A DNA stretch of 64,000 bases from Streptomyces sp. Root431 (GTDB taxonomy: Bacteria; Actinomycetota; Actinomycetes; Streptomycetales; Streptomycetaceae). The stretch's first letter is position 1. Each line of letters starts with the position of its first letter. The DNA lies in the NCBI RefSeq assembly GCF_001426585.1, contig NZ_LMEI01000009.1, positions 782,247 to 846,246 on the forward strand, given 5' to 3'. The translations under genes and the position numbers were made by a program. Positions 51,698-61,227 of the stretch are shown piece by piece. Under the pieces are notes generated by a model, which did not search any database, had not been told where the DNA came from, and saw only the letters and a list, made by a program, of their open reading frames with translations.

Positions 51698-53674
51698 TCA
51701 GTCGCTCGTCGCCGCCTTCGACGCCGCGTCGATCGCCGCCAGCGACTTCCGCACCTGATTGCGGTCCGTCGTGTACCAGAAGTCGGGCAGCGAGGCCTTG
51801 AGATAGCTGCCGTACCGCGCCGTGGCCAGCCGGGGGTCGAGCACCGCGACGACACCCCGGTCGCCCGTCGCCCGCACCAGTCGGCCGGCGCCCTGGGCCA
51901 TCAGCAGGGCCGCGTGCGTGGCCGCGACCGCCATGAAGCCGTTGCCACCGGCCTCCTCGACCGCCTTCTGGCGCGCGCTCATCAGCGGGTCGTCGGGGCG
52001 CGGGAACGGGATCTTGTCCATGACCACCAGCTGGCAGCTGGCGCCCGGGACGTCCACGCCCTGCCACAGCGAGAGCGTCCCGAAGAGACAGGTCTTCGGA
52101 TCGGCCGCGAAGTTCTTGATCAGCTCACCGAGGGTGTCCTCGCCCTGAAGCAGGATCGGCAGCTCCGGATTCCGGCTCCGCAGTTCCTCAGCCGCGAGCT
52201 GCGCGGCCCGCATCGAGGAGAACAGGCCGAGCGTGCGACCGCCTGCCGCCTCCATCAGCTCCGCCAGCTCGTCGAGCATGTCGCCGCGGTCGCCGTCCCG
52301 CTTGGGCGGCGACAGGTGCTTGGCGACGTACAGGATGCCCTGCTTCGGATAGTCGAACGGGGAGCCGACGTCGAGGCCCTTCCAGACCGGCAGGTCGTCC
52401 CCCGCGGTGCCCTCGGGCGCGAGGCCGAGCGAGGCCCCGACCCCGTTGAAGTCGCCGCCGAGCTTCAGGGTGGCCGAGGCCAGCACCACGGACCGCTCCG
52501 TGAAGAGCTTCTCCCGCAGCAGACCCGAGACGCTCAGCGGCGCGACCCGCAGCGAGGCGCCGAAGCGGTCGTGCCGCTCGTACCAGACGACGTCCCACTC
52601 CGAGCCCTGCGTGATCCGCTCCGCGACACCGTGGACGGTCTCGACGGAGGCCATGGCCTGCTTGCGGACGGCGTCCTCGTCCTGCACGGACCGGTCCCGG
52701 GTGGAGCCCAGAGCCGTGATCACGGCGCGGGCCGCGTCGCGCAGCGCCATCAGCGCGTACGCGAGGTCCTCGGGGATCGTCTCCAGGCGGCCCGGAAGGG
52801 CGAGCTCCATGACCCGCTCGAAGCCCTCGGCGGCGGTCTGCAGCTGGTCGGCGACCTTCTCGTCGACGAGCTTCGCGGACCGGCGCACGGCGCGGTTGAC
52901 CTGCCCGGGGGTGAGCTCGCCGGTGGCGACGCCGGTGACCCGGGAGACCAGCTCGTGGGCCTCGTCGACGATCAGCACCTCGTGCTGCGGGAGCACCGGG
53001 GCGCCCTCGATGGCGTCGATGGCGAGCAGCGCGTGGTTGGTGACGACGACATCGGCGAGCTTGGCGCGCTCGCGGGCCGCCTCGGCAAAGCACTCCGCCC
53101 CGTACGCGCACTTGCTCGCGCCCAGGCACTCCCGGGAGGAGACCGAGACCTGGGCCCAGGCCTTGTCGGAGACGCCCGGGGTCAGGTCGTCCCGGTCGCC
53201 GGTCTCCGTCTCGTCGGACCAGTCGCGCAGCCGCAGCAGGTCCTGGCCCAGCTTGCTGGTGGGCGCGGCCGCCTCGAAGGGGTCGAAGAGGCCGTCCTCC
53301 TCGTCCTGCGGGACGCCTTCGTGGAGCCGGTGCAGGCAGAGGTAGTTCGACCGGCCCTTGAGCATGGCGAACTGCGGGCGGCGGCGCAGCTGCGGATGCA
53401 GCGCGTCGACCGTCCGGGGAAGGTCGCGCTCGACGAGCTGGCGCTGGAGCGCCAGGGTGGCGGTGGCGACCACGACCCGCTCCCCCTGGGCCAGCGCCGG
53501 CACGAGATAGCCGAGCGACTTGCCCGTGCCGGTTCCGGCCTGGACCAGGAGGTGGGAGTTGTCGTCGATGGCCTCGGCCACGGCCTCGGCCATGGCGACC
53601 TGGCCGGGGCGCTCCGTGCCGCCGACGGCGGAGACGGCGGCGTGGAGGAGATCGGGGAGGGATGGCTTCGTCAT
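51698..53674 (-). CDS. dinG: DinG-like ATP-dependent DNA helicase
   Basis: A 658-residue XPD/DinG-type superfamily-2 helicase. Seen: Walker A AGTGTGKS (46-53), VTNHALLAID and VDEAHEL (Walker B DEAH), the Cys cluster (NYLCLHR, ECLGASKCAYGAECFAEA) expected to hold a 4Fe-4S cluster, and the late motif VRATGDRGVVAVLDPRL. It unwinds R-loops and DNA forks. It converges on lexA and is often LexA-controlled in other bacteria, but I see no SOS box upstream of its start at 53674. Confidence 0.93.
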   Translation of the reverse strand: MTKPSLPDLLHAAVSAVGGTERPGQVAMAEAVAEAIDDNSHLLVQAGTGTGKSLGYLVPALAQGERVVVATATLALQRQLVERDLPRTVDALHPQLRRRPQFAMLKGRSNYLCLHRLHEGVPQDEEDGLFDPFEAAAPTSKLGQDLLRLRDWSDETETGDRDDLTPGVSDKAWAQVSVSSRECLGASKCAYGAECFAEAARERAKLADVVVTNHALLAIDAIEGAPVLPQHEVLIVDEAHELVSRVTGVATGELTPGQVNRAVRRSAKLVDEKVADQLQTAAEGFERVMELALPGRLETIPEDLAYALMALRDAARAVITALGSTRDRSVQDEDAVRKQAMASVETVHGVAERITQGSEWDVVWYERHDRFGASLRVAPLSVSGLLREKLFTERSVVLASATLKLGGDFNGVGASLGLAPEGTAGDDLPVWKGLDVGSPFDYPKQGILYVAKHLSPPKRDGDRGDMLDELAELMEAAGGRTLGLFSSMRAAQLAAEELRSRNPELPILLQGEDTLGELIKNFAADPKTCLFGTLSLWQGVDVPGASCQLVVMDKIPFPRPDDPLMSARQKAVEEAGGNGFMAVAATHAALLMAQGAGRLVRATGDRGVVAVLDPRLATARYGSYLKASLPDFWYTTDRNQVRKSLAAIDAASKAATSD

Positions 53675-53714
53675 AGCGCTTCCAGCCTACGGGGCGGCAC
53701 TGACAGCCCGGGCA

Positions 53715-53735
53715 CGCTCGCGCCTCACGCGAGCG
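53715..53735 (-). terminator. Hairpin overlapping the stop of the first IucA/IucC gene
   Basis: An 8-bp stem CGCTCGCG / CGCGAGCG with loop CCTCA; the stop codon of the gene ending at 53725 is in the loop. It is the likely 3' end of the siderophore operon. No T tract follows. Confidence 0.6.
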
Positions 53736-55554
53736 GGTTGGGAACGGTCCCGTGGACGGCCGCGTGCGGGCGCTCGGGCCGGTCGCGGTAGCCGTCCAGG
53801 TGCAGACGGTTCCGGTTGAGGCAGAGCCGCTCGATCCGGGGCGTGAGGAGGTCGAAGAGTTCGAACCGTTCCTTCAGCTCGGGGAAGCGTGCCTGGTGGC
53901 GCAGGATCTCCGCGCGGACGAGGGACCAGAATTCCGTCTCGGACACTCCGAGTTGCTCCTCGCAGAGCGGCGCCAGATAGCGGAAGACGCCGACGAAGAG
54001 CCCCGAATGGATGAACTGGGTGAGGAAGCCGGGTTCCTCGGTGAGCAGCACCTCGCGGACGTCGTCCGGCATGGTGTCGTGCTCGGGGAGCGACTGGGCG
54101 CTGATGTTCACGTCGTCGACGAAGTCCTTGATCGCCAGACGTACGGGGACGTCCTCGCCGTCGTAGACCACGATCGCGTTCTCGCCGTGCGGCGAGAAGA
54201 CCGTGCCGTACCGGTAGAGGAAGTGCAGCAGCGGGGGCAGGAGGGCACCGAAGAGGTGTCGGAGCCAGACGTCGGGGGCGAGTCCGGACCGTTCGACGAG
54301 CTCGGCGACGAACGCCCGCCCGTTCGGGTCGGTGTGGAGCAGGGAGGCGAGGGTCCGGGCGCGCTCGCCGGGCGGCAGCCGGAGAGGCTCCCGCCAGATC
54401 GCGCCGAGGAGTTCCTTGTACTGGTACGGGACTTCGGGCAGCCGGTCGTAGAGCGGGTGCTCGACGGTGACGGAGGCGACCTCGCCGAGGAGGATCACTC
54501 CGCACTCGTCCCGGAGGAACGGATCGGCGTCGCGCAGTCCGTGGACCCAGGCCGTCACGGCGGGGGCGGCGAGGGTCCGTTCGGTGGGCAGTCCGCGCCA
54601 GACGAGCGTGTTGAGCACCGACAGCGGGAGCTTGACGGTGTGCCGGTCGGGGCGGCTGGTGTTGAGGAAGGTACGGACGGACTGCTGCGGCAGGCGGAGG
54701 TCCCCGTCGGCGGAGAGCGGGACGACGGTGCCGGCGGCGACGGCGGGCGCGTAGAGCGGGAGCAGGACCTCGTCCCACTGCCAGGGGTGGACGGGCAGCA
54801 GAAGGTAGCCATCGGGCTCGTGGCCGCGGGCGATGAGTTCGGCGCGGAAGGCGGTGCGGACCTCGGGGTCCAGTTCCTGGGTGTAGAGGCGATCGGGGGT
54901 TTCGAGGCCGGCGATGCCGCGGTAGGCGGCGATGCGGTTGCTGACGGCGATCCACGGCAGCCGTGTGGGGCGGCGGGCCTCGGGGGCCCAGCGGGCGGCG
55001 TCGGATGCGGAGAAGCCGATGCGCCCCTTGTTGAGGACGAGCCAGGGGTGGCCGGTCTGGTGGCCTTCGAGCTCGGCGTAGGAGAGCTCGGCGAGCCGGT
55101 CGGCGGTGAGGGCCGTGCGGTCGAGGCGGGCGTCGGCGGCGAGCGTGGCGGAGAGCTCGCGGATGAGGTGGCCGAGGGTGGCGCCGTCGAGCCGGAGGAG
55201 GTTCCGGGCACGGACCAGGAAGTCGAGGGGGTCGGTCATGGGCCGGCCCTCGTGGGTGATCGAGTCGGCGGCGACCCGCCAGCCGCCGTAGGCGCCTCGG
55301 CGGGCGCGGAAGGTGAGCGTGGTGCCGTCGTCGAGCCGGAGCGCGTGGCGGTCGGGCTCGCCGCCTTCGGCCGGGACGGGTTCGACGATCTCCTCGTAGG
55401 CGAACTCGGCGAGGGCCTTGGCGAGGAGGCGGGCGGAAGCTCGGGTCCAGGCGGCGGGCGTCAGCTCGGAGGGCGCGAGCAGCTCGGGTGCCGGTGAGGT
55501 GGCGAGGGGCGTCGCGGGCTGTGCGGAGTCGTGGGGTGCAGGGGACGTCGACAC
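53725..55554 (-). CDS. IucA/IucC-family NIS synthetase (first of two)
   Basis: A 609-residue ATP-dependent synthetase that joins a carboxylic acid (usually citrate) to an amine in siderophore assembly. Seen: the N-terminal region to ARNLLRLDG, LPVHPWQWDEVLLPLY, SPHGENAIVVYD with the ATP/metal-site His and Asn, and KDFVDDVNISA. The last 40 residues match the FhuF-like tail. The start is GTG 55552-55554 with GAGGAG upstream. It is the last gene of the four-gene operon; the stop is in a hairpin. Confidence 0.93.
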   Translation of the reverse strand: MSTSPAPHDSAQPATPLATSPAPELLAPSELTPAAWTRASARLLAKALAEFAYEEIVEPVPAEGGEPDRHALRLDDGTTLTFRARRGAYGGWRVAADSITHEGRPMTDPLDFLVRARNLLRLDGATLGHLIRELSATLAADARLDRTALTADRLAELSYAELEGHQTGHPWLVLNKGRIGFSASDAARWAPEARRPTRLPWIAVSNRIAAYRGIAGLETPDRLYTQELDPEVRTAFRAELIARGHEPDGYLLLPVHPWQWDEVLLPLYAPAVAAGTVVPLSADGDLRLPQQSVRTFLNTSRPDRHTVKLPLSVLNTLVWRGLPTERTLAAPAVTAWVHGLRDADPFLRDECGVILLGEVASVTVEHPLYDRLPEVPYQYKELLGAIWREPLRLPPGERARTLASLLHTDPNGRAFVAELVERSGLAPDVWLRHLFGALLPPLLHFLYRYGTVFSPHGENAIVVYDGEDVPVRLAIKDFVDDVNISAQSLPEHDTMPDDVREVLLTEEPGFLTQFIHSGLFVGVFRYLAPLCEEQLGVSETEFWSLVRAEILRHQARFPELKERFELFDLLTPRIERLCLNRNRLHLDGYRDRPERPHAAVHGTVPNPLA

Positions 55555-55615
55555 GAGGACTCCTCGGGGTGGGAACCGCTGTGGGTCGAGCGGTGTATGT
55601 AAGTCAGAGGGGTGT

Positions 55616-56314
55616 TCACAGAGCGTGACGCAGGGAGCGGTCACGGATCATGAGCGCGGCTCGTTTGTCGGGGAGGTCGACTTCCGCCGCGTAGCGGAAG
55701 CCGGCGCCGAGGAAGGCCGAGACGGAGGGGGTGTTGCGGATGTCGGGTTCGGCGATGACCCGGGTGCATCGGGGACGGTGGTCGAGGACGAGCTCGGCGA
55801 CGGCGCGCAGGAGGGCGGTGCCGACGCCCCGGCCGCGGTCGCTGACGCCCCCGACGAGGAGATGGATACCGGTGTCGTGGGGGCGGGCCGGGTAGTGCCG
55901 GGCTAGCGGGTCGAGGTCGGCCCGGTAGATCTCGAAGTAGCTCATGGGCACGTCGTCGAGCACGCCGAGGCAGGGGACGCTCCGGCCGTCGCCCTGGAGC
56001 TGGGCGCGGAGGTGCTCGGCGGTCACGGTCTCGGGGCCGGCGAGCTCCCAGAAGGCGGCAACCGTGGGGTCGTTCATCCATCGGGTGAGGAGCGGCAGGT
56101 CACGGTCGAGGCGTACGGGGACGAGCTGGAAGGCGCCGAAGCGGGTGGGGGTCGGGTCCCAGTCGGCGACGGAGTCGAGCAGGTCTCCCCCGGGGAGGCC
56201 GTCGTCCGGGACGGGTGACGGCCTTCCGGCGGCGAGGAGGGCGACGAGGTCGTCGACCCTGAGGTCGAGGGTGTCGTCCCCGAGCGGCTCTACGGGGGGT
56301 CTGGTGGGTGGCAC
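55616..56314 (-). CDS. GNAT acetyltransferase of siderophore type (IucB/RhbD-like)
   Basis: A 232-residue acyltransferase. Its second half is a GNAT fold of the Acetyltransf_8 type used to acylate hydroxylamines or amines in aerobactin and rhizobactin (LLTRWMNDPTVAAFWELAGP, MSYFEIYRADLDPL, GRGVGTALLRAVAE). It contains the acetyl-CoA loop RGRGVGTA. The start is GTG 56312-56314 with GAGAGGAGAG upstream. It is embedded in the NIS operon, so it likely modifies a diamine or an N-hydroxylated amine. Confidence 0.92.
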   Translation of the reverse strand: MPPTRPPVEPLGDDTLDLRVDDLVALLAAGRPSPVPDDGLPGGDLLDSVADWDPTPTRFGAFQLVPVRLDRDLPLLTRWMNDPTVAAFWELAGPETVTAEHLRAQLQGDGRSVPCLGVLDDVPMSYFEIYRADLDPLARHYPARPHDTGIHLLVGGVSDRGRGVGTALLRAVAELVLDHRPRCTRVIAEPDIRNTPSVSAFLGAGFRYAAEVDLPDKRAALMIRDRSLRHAL

Positions 56315-56369
56315 GGGTGTCGCTCTCCTCTCGGTGGTGCGCTCGGGCGTGGGTGCTCCGGGCGGCGGG

Positions 56370-58223
56370 TCAGGTGCGGAGGGGGTTGGTGACGGTGACG
56401 TAGACCGACTGGGTGTCGACCGGCCCGACGAGCTCGTCGAGGCCGTGCAGGCGGGTGAGGAGGTTGGCCTTGCTGCGCAGGGTCGCGGCTTCGAGGAGCC
56501 GGTGGGGAAGGGGTGAGCCGAGGCTCGTGGCGGAGGTGAGGAAGCTGCGGAAGGCGGCGAGGAGGACGCGCTCGTCGGCGAGGTGCTGGGCGCCGAAGGC
56601 GCCGATCAGGCCGAGGACGTTGTTGATGCCGAGGTAGTAGGCGAAGCGCTCGTCCGTGACCTGGTCGGAGACGAAGGTGTCGCTGTGGGCGCCGATGCCC
56701 GGGAGTCGGCTCTCCAGTTCGGCGCGGTGGGACTCGCGGAAGTAGTAGCCCTGGTTGTCGCGGTAGCGGCCGCCGACGGGCCAGCCGTCCGGGTCGAGGA
56801 GGACCAGGGTGTTCTGCTGGTGGGCCTCCAGCGCGATGCCGGCATGTCCGTCGAGCCACAGGACGGGGCGGACGACCTGGTCGAGGTAGCGGAGGAACCA
56901 CTCGGCGGAGACGGCCGTGGTGGGGCGGCCGGTGCGGGTGGCGAGCCGGCCGATGACGTCGGCGAGCCGGGAGCGCATGGTGGTGGCCCCGGGCCAGGGG
57001 CGGGGGGTGGTGAGGGAGGCGATGCAGACGGCGTCGTCGCCGGGGCCGAAGGGGTTGTGGCGGATCATGACGTCGAGTCCGGGGACGGGGGTGCCGTCCA
57101 GGGTGTCCACGGCGAGCCAGGCGGGGTCGCGGACGATGTCGAAGCCGGGGTGGGCCGCCTGCCACTCGTCGACGAGGCCGGTGCGCAGGAGCCGGTGGAC
57201 CTCGACGCCGCGGTGGAGTTCCTTGCGGAGGTTCTCGCGCCGGGAGTTGGTGATGCGCAGGCCGAGGGAGAGCTTGAGCATCGCCCGGGCGCCGGGGCGG
57301 TGGACGGTGCGGACGGAGGAGGTGGGGTGCCAGGGGCTGCCGTGCCGGCCGAGGTCGTGGAGGAGGCCGGCGTCGAGGAGCTCGCGGACCTCGGGGCGGT
57401 GCAGGAGCTCGCGGGCCTGCCAGGGGTGCAGGGGCAGGGGGGCGGTGCCTGCGGGGAGGCTGAGGCCTTCGGCGAGACCGGCGGCGAGCTGCTCCGCGGT
57501 GACGTGCCGGCCCTGTTCGGTCCAGGCGGAGTCGGAGGCCAGGACGGTGGGGTCGACGGCGATCCAGTGGAGGGGGAAGAGGCCGTGGAGTTCGGGTGAG
57601 TAGAGCCGCGCCTCGGCCTCGGAGAGTCCTTCGCGGCTCTTCGGGGTCGGGTGGAGGGGGTGGCCGAGCAGCAGGGCCTGTTCGGCGGCGAGGAAGAGGT
57701 CGGCGTCCGGGTGGGGGTGGGGGTCGAGGCGCCGCTCGGTGAGGAAGTCGGCGGTGCGCCGGGCCGAGTCGGCGACCCGGCCGACGAGTTCGGTGCCCTC
57801 GGGGCGGCCGGTCTCGCGGCTGAGCAGGGCGGCGACGGTGACGGCGTCCACGGTCGGGGCGGAGGCCGGGAGCCCTTCGAGGGAGGGGGCTCCGAAGCGG
57901 TGCCAGCCGGTGGCCGACCAGTAGCGGACGGGGACGAGGAGGGCGGTGCCGCTGGCGTCGAGGGGGACGCGCAGGGTGGTGGAGTCGGGAGCGGGCAGGT
58001 TCTTCTCCCGGATCCAGCAGCGCAGCAGGTTCTCGATGGTCGCCACGTCGGCGGCGCGCTGCGGGTCGGGGTCGTCCAGGGGGTCGGGCGCGGTGGCTCC
58101 GGCGGCGGCTGGGCGGGTCGGCCGCGGGTCGTACGGTCCGGCGTGCTGGCGCGGGACGGTGGGTTCCTCGACGGCGAGGGTCGTTGCGGTCTCGGTCGCC
58201 GGGGAGGTGGGGGTGGCGTTCAC
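56370..58223 (-). CDS. IucA/IucC-family NIS synthetase (second of two)
   Basis: A 617-residue synthetase of the same superfamily, only distantly similar to the first. Seen: LPLHPWQARELL, SPWHPTSSVRTVHRPGARAMLKLSLGLRITNSRR, VMIRHNPFG, EAHQQNTLVLLDPDG, and GGRYRDNQGYYFRES. The N-terminal 70 residues are Pro/Ala/Thr-rich. The start is GTG 58221-58223 with AAGGAAG upstream. It lies between the aminotransferase and the acetyltransferase genes. Two different synthetases are the usual number for an asymmetric citrate-type siderophore. Confidence 0.93.
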   Translation of the reverse strand: MNATPTSPATETATTLAVEEPTVPRQHAGPYDPRPTRPAAAGATAPDPLDDPDPQRAADVATIENLLRCWIREKNLPAPDSTTLRVPLDASGTALLVPVRYWSATGWHRFGAPSLEGLPASAPTVDAVTVAALLSRETGRPEGTELVGRVADSARRTADFLTERRLDPHPHPDADLFLAAEQALLLGHPLHPTPKSREGLSEAEARLYSPELHGLFPLHWIAVDPTVLASDSAWTEQGRHVTAEQLAAGLAEGLSLPAGTAPLPLHPWQARELLHRPEVRELLDAGLLHDLGRHGSPWHPTSSVRTVHRPGARAMLKLSLGLRITNSRRENLRKELHRGVEVHRLLRTGLVDEWQAAHPGFDIVRDPAWLAVDTLDGTPVPGLDVMIRHNPFGPGDDAVCIASLTTPRPWPGATTMRSRLADVIGRLATRTGRPTTAVSAEWFLRYLDQVVRPVLWLDGHAGIALEAHQQNTLVLLDPDGWPVGGRYRDNQGYYFRESHRAELESRLPGIGAHSDTFVSDQVTDERFAYYLGINNVLGLIGAFGAQHLADERVLLAAFRSFLTSATSLGSPLPHRLLEAATLRSKANLLTRLHGLDELVGPVDTQSVYVTVTNPLRT

Positions 58224-58261
58224 GGAGGCTTCCTTGGGGTGGGGCCGGGGGCGATCCGGGG

Positions 58262-59698
58262 TCAGTGGGACGGTCCGGGGGTGGTCCGGGAGACGCCCGT
58301 CGTGGGGGTGTGGGCCCGTTCGGCCGCGGCCAGGGCGTCGGCGAAGCGGTCGAGGACCGCGGTGGCCTGCTCGTCGGTGAGGGTGAGCGGGGGCAGGAGC
58401 CGGACCACCGCGGAGTGGCGGCCGCCGAGTTCGACGATGAGTCCGCGGGCGAGGCACTCCTGCTGGACGGCGAGGGCCAGGCCGGGGGCGGCGGGCGGGA
58501 CGAGGTCGTCCGGGCCGGCCGCGTCGGGGTCGACGAGTTCGACGCCGATCATCAGGCCCCGGCCGCGGACGTCGCCGACGCAGGGGTGGGCGGCGGCGAG
58601 GCCCTGGAGTCGGCCGAGGATACGGGCGCCGAGGATGCCGGCCCGTTCGGCGAGCTTGTTCTCGCGGACGTACGCGAGAGTGGCCGTTCCGGCGGCCATG
58701 GCGAGCTGGTTGCCGCGGAACGTGCCCGCGTGGGCGCCGGGTTCCCAGGCGTCGAGCTCGGACTTGTAGACGACGACGGCGAGCGGGAGGGAGCCGCCGA
58801 TGGCCTTGGAGAGGACCATCACGTCGGGCACGACACCGCTGTGCTCGACGGCCCAGAAGGCGCCGGTGCGTCCGACGCCGGTCTGGACCTCGTCGACGAC
58901 GAGCGGGACGGAGCGCTCGGCGGTGATGCGGCGCATCCGGCGCATCCAGTCGTCGGGGGCGGGGATGACCCCGCCTTCGCCCTGGACGGCTTCGACGATC
59001 ATCCCGGCGGGGGTGGTGACCCCGCTCTTGGGGTCGTCGAGGAGGTTCTCGGTCCAGCGGGCGGCGAGTTCGGCGCCGCGGTCGCCGCCGACGCCGAAGG
59101 GGCAGCGGTAGTGCTGCGGGTAGGGCAGCCGGGTCACGCGGACGTCGGTCGCTCCGCCCGAGGCGGAGAGGGCTCCGGCGGTCATGCCGTGGTAGGCGCC
59201 GGTGAAGGCGAGGAGGCCTTCGCGGCCGGTGGCGGTGCGGACGAGTTTGAGGGCCGCTTCGACGGCGTCCGTGCCGGCGGGTCCGCAGAACTGGATGCGG
59301 GCGTTGTCGGCGAGTTCGCCCGGCAGCGTGGCGAACAGCTCGGAGGTGAAGGCGTCCTTGAGGGGGGTGGCGAGGTCGAGGACGTGGAGCGGTGCGCCCG
59401 AGTCGAGGACCTTCCTGATCGCTTCCAGGACCACGGGGTGGTTGTGGCCGAGGGCGAGGGTCCCGGCGCCGGAGAGGCAGTCCAGATACCGGCGGCCGTC
59501 GGCGCCCTCGATGGTCAGGCCGCGGGCCCGCACGGGGACGATCGGCAGGGAGCGGGCGTACGTGCGGGCGGCGGACTCGCGCTGCGACTGGCGGCGCAGG
59601 ATCCCCTCGTACCCACCCCCTGGGTCCGCCGCGTCGTCCGTCGGGTTGCGCACCTGCGCGGCCGGTGCGACGGCAGGAGCTGATTCGGTCACGGCCAC
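58262..59698 (-). CDS. Diaminobutyrate-2-oxoglutarate-type class III aminotransferase
   Basis: A 478-residue PLP enzyme of the RhbA/DAT type that makes L-2,4-diaminobutyrate from aspartate semialdehyde. Seen: the PLP Asp D269 (VVDEVQTG), the PLP lysine K298 (LSKAIGGSLPLAVVVY), GPAGTDAVEAALKLVRTATGR and AGTFRGNQLAMAAGTATL. The start is GTG 59696-59698 with GGGAGG 10 bases upstream; GTG 59692 or an ATG at 59737 are alternatives. It is the first gene of the NIS operon. Its product would be the amine precursor. Confidence 0.92.
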   Translation of the reverse strand: MAVTESAPAVAPAAQVRNPTDDAADPGGGYEGILRRQSQRESAARTYARSLPIVPVRARGLTIEGADGRRYLDCLSGAGTLALGHNHPVVLEAIRKVLDSGAPLHVLDLATPLKDAFTSELFATLPGELADNARIQFCGPAGTDAVEAALKLVRTATGREGLLAFTGAYHGMTAGALSASGGATDVRVTRLPYPQHYRCPFGVGGDRGAELAARWTENLLDDPKSGVTTPAGMIVEAVQGEGGVIPAPDDWMRRMRRITAERSVPLVVDEVQTGVGRTGAFWAVEHSGVVPDVMVLSKAIGGSLPLAVVVYKSELDAWEPGAHAGTFRGNQLAMAAGTATLAYVRENKLAERAGILGARILGRLQGLAAAHPCVGDVRGRGLMIGVELVDPDAAGPDDLVPPAAPGLALAVQQECLARGLIVELGGRHSAVVRLLPPLTLTDEQATAVLDRFADALAAAERAHTPTTGVSRTTPGPSH

Positions 59699-60014
59699 GG
59701 CTCGGTGTCCTCCCGCTGTAACGGTTGCGTTGCACATCGGGACGGCGCGGAGCCGCCGCAAGGGCCGTCCTGAACGCCGCCGTTGTGTCCCCCGTACGTA
59801 CCAACGACGGGAACTGCCGGGGATCACGGGCCGGATGACAAGAACTTGGCGTGTCCCGGATCACGGCACGGCAACGGATGAACGGCATCCGGAACCGGCG
59901 GCGGGGCGGGTACCGTCCCCTCCGGCACCGGCATAGTTGGGGGCCGCCGTCCGCGAGGGCGCCGGCCGCCGTTCACCCATGCACACGTTGATGTAGTCCC
60001 AGGGGGATCACGAG
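59699..60014. other. Divergent promoter region of the siderophore operon and the first protease
   Basis: 316 bases without a gene. It must hold promoters for the leftward siderophore operon and the rightward lipoprotein protease. I looked for a DmdR/IdeR iron box (TTAGGTTAGGCTNACCTAA type) and saw none. A GGGGGA ribosome site precedes the protease. Confidence 0.5.
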
Positions 60015-61190
60015 ATGCGATCGATTCGTCCGCTGCTGATGGCGGCTTCCGCCGTCGCGGCGCTGACGCTCACCGCGACGGCCTGCGGGCCGAGCGAGGA
60101 GAACGCGGGAGACAAGCCCAGCGCACCCGCGAGCCAGAACCCGGCCGACAAGATCAAGATTCCGGAGGACCTGAAGGACCGTCTGAAGGAACACGGGATC
60201 GACCTCGACAAGTGGCGTGACGGCGAGTGGAAGAACTGGGACCGCGAGAAGTGGCTCCGTGAGGCCAAGGACTTCGTCAACCCGATCATCGAGGACCTCT
60301 GGGACCCGGACCGGATGCGGGAGGCCGAGCGCCCCGACAAGCCGGTCGAGGAGGAGGACATCTCGGGTGACGAGGGTGTCACCGACCCGACCCCGGCCGC
60401 GGTGAAGGCGAAGGCCGTCCCCGCGAAGTACCACGCCAACGCCCCCGAGGCGGGGAAGGTCTTCTTCGACGGCCCCGAGGGCTCGATGGTCTGCTCGGCC
60501 ACCGTCGTGAAGGACCCGGCCCACCCGGGCAAGTCCAACATGGTCTGGACTGCCGGGCACTGCGTGCACAAGGGCAAGAAGGGCGGCTGGTACCGCAACA
60601 TCGCCTTCGTGCCCTCGTACAACGACGCCGCGCTGCCGACCTCCGACCTGGAGAAGGCGACGCGCGAGCAGATCGCCCCGTACGGCGTGTGGTGGGCGGA
60701 CTGGGTCAAGACCTCCGACCAGTGGATCGCCGAGGGCGCGTCCACGGGCGGCGCCGGTGCCCCCTACGACTTCGCGGTCATCCAGGTGACCCCGGAGAAG
60801 GGCGCCTCCGGCAAGTCGCTCGAGGAGACGGTCGGTTCGGCGCTTCCGGTGGAGTTCAACGCGCCGGCCGTACCGAAGATCGCGGGCATGACGGCGACCG
60901 GTTACCCGGCGGCGCCGCCCTTCGACGGCCAGAAGATGTTCCAGTGCGAGGACAAGCCGGGCCGGCTGTCGCTGAAGGCGGAGCAGCCGACGATGTACCG
61001 CATCGGCTGCACCATGACCGGTGGTTCGTCCGGCGGTGGCTGGGTGGCCCAGGGCGGTGACGGCAAGCCGGCGCTGGTGTCGAACACCTCGATCGGCCCG
61101 TCGACGGCCGGCTGGCTCGCGGGTCCGCGTCTCGGACCCGAGGCCAAGGCCATCTTCGACGAGGTCAGCAAGAAGTACGCCGGGCAGTAG
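60015..61190 (+). CDS. Trypsin-like lipoprotein protease (first of tandem pair)
   Basis: A 391-residue exported lipoprotein. The signal peptide ends in the lipobox LTATA-C24. Residues about 47-105 are a conserved pro-segment (KDRLKEHGIDLDKWRDGEWK, then LREAKDFVNPIIEDLWDP). About 135-380 is the S1-like protease with the catalytic candidates H in WTAGHCVH, D in APYDFAVIQV and S in GGSSGGGW, not the usual GDSGGP. The start follows GGGGGA. A close paralog follows; the pair looks like a recent duplication. Confidence 0.9.
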   Translation: MRSIRPLLMAASAVAALTLTATACGPSEENAGDKPSAPASQNPADKIKIPEDLKDRLKEHGIDLDKWRDGEWKNWDREKWLREAKDFVNPIIEDLWDPDRMREAERPDKPVEEEDISGDEGVTDPTPAAVKAKAVPAKYHANAPEAGKVFFDGPEGSMVCSATVVKDPAHPGKSNMVWTAGHCVHKGKKGGWYRNIAFVPSYNDAALPTSDLEKATREQIAPYGVWWADWVKTSDQWIAEGASTGGAGAPYDFAVIQVTPEKGASGKSLEETVGSALPVEFNAPAVPKIAGMTATGYPAAPPFDGQKMFQCEDKPGRLSLKAEQPTMYRIGCTMTGGSSGGGWVAQGGDGKPALVSNTSIGPSTAGWLAGPRLGPEAKAIFDEVSKKYAGQ

Positions 61191-61199
61191 GCACGGCAC

Positions 61200-61227
61200 G
61201 GAGGCGGGGCCCCGGGGTCCCGCCTCC
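61200..61227 (+). terminator. Hairpin after the first protease
   Basis: GGAGGCGGG (61200-61208) pairs with CCCGCCTCC (61219-61227); the loop of 10 bases is itself GC-rich. No T tract follows. Confidence 0.6.

Noticed and set aside
59699..60014. Iron box for the siderophore operon
   Set aside because: I searched for a TTAGGTTAGGCT-type palindrome and found none.
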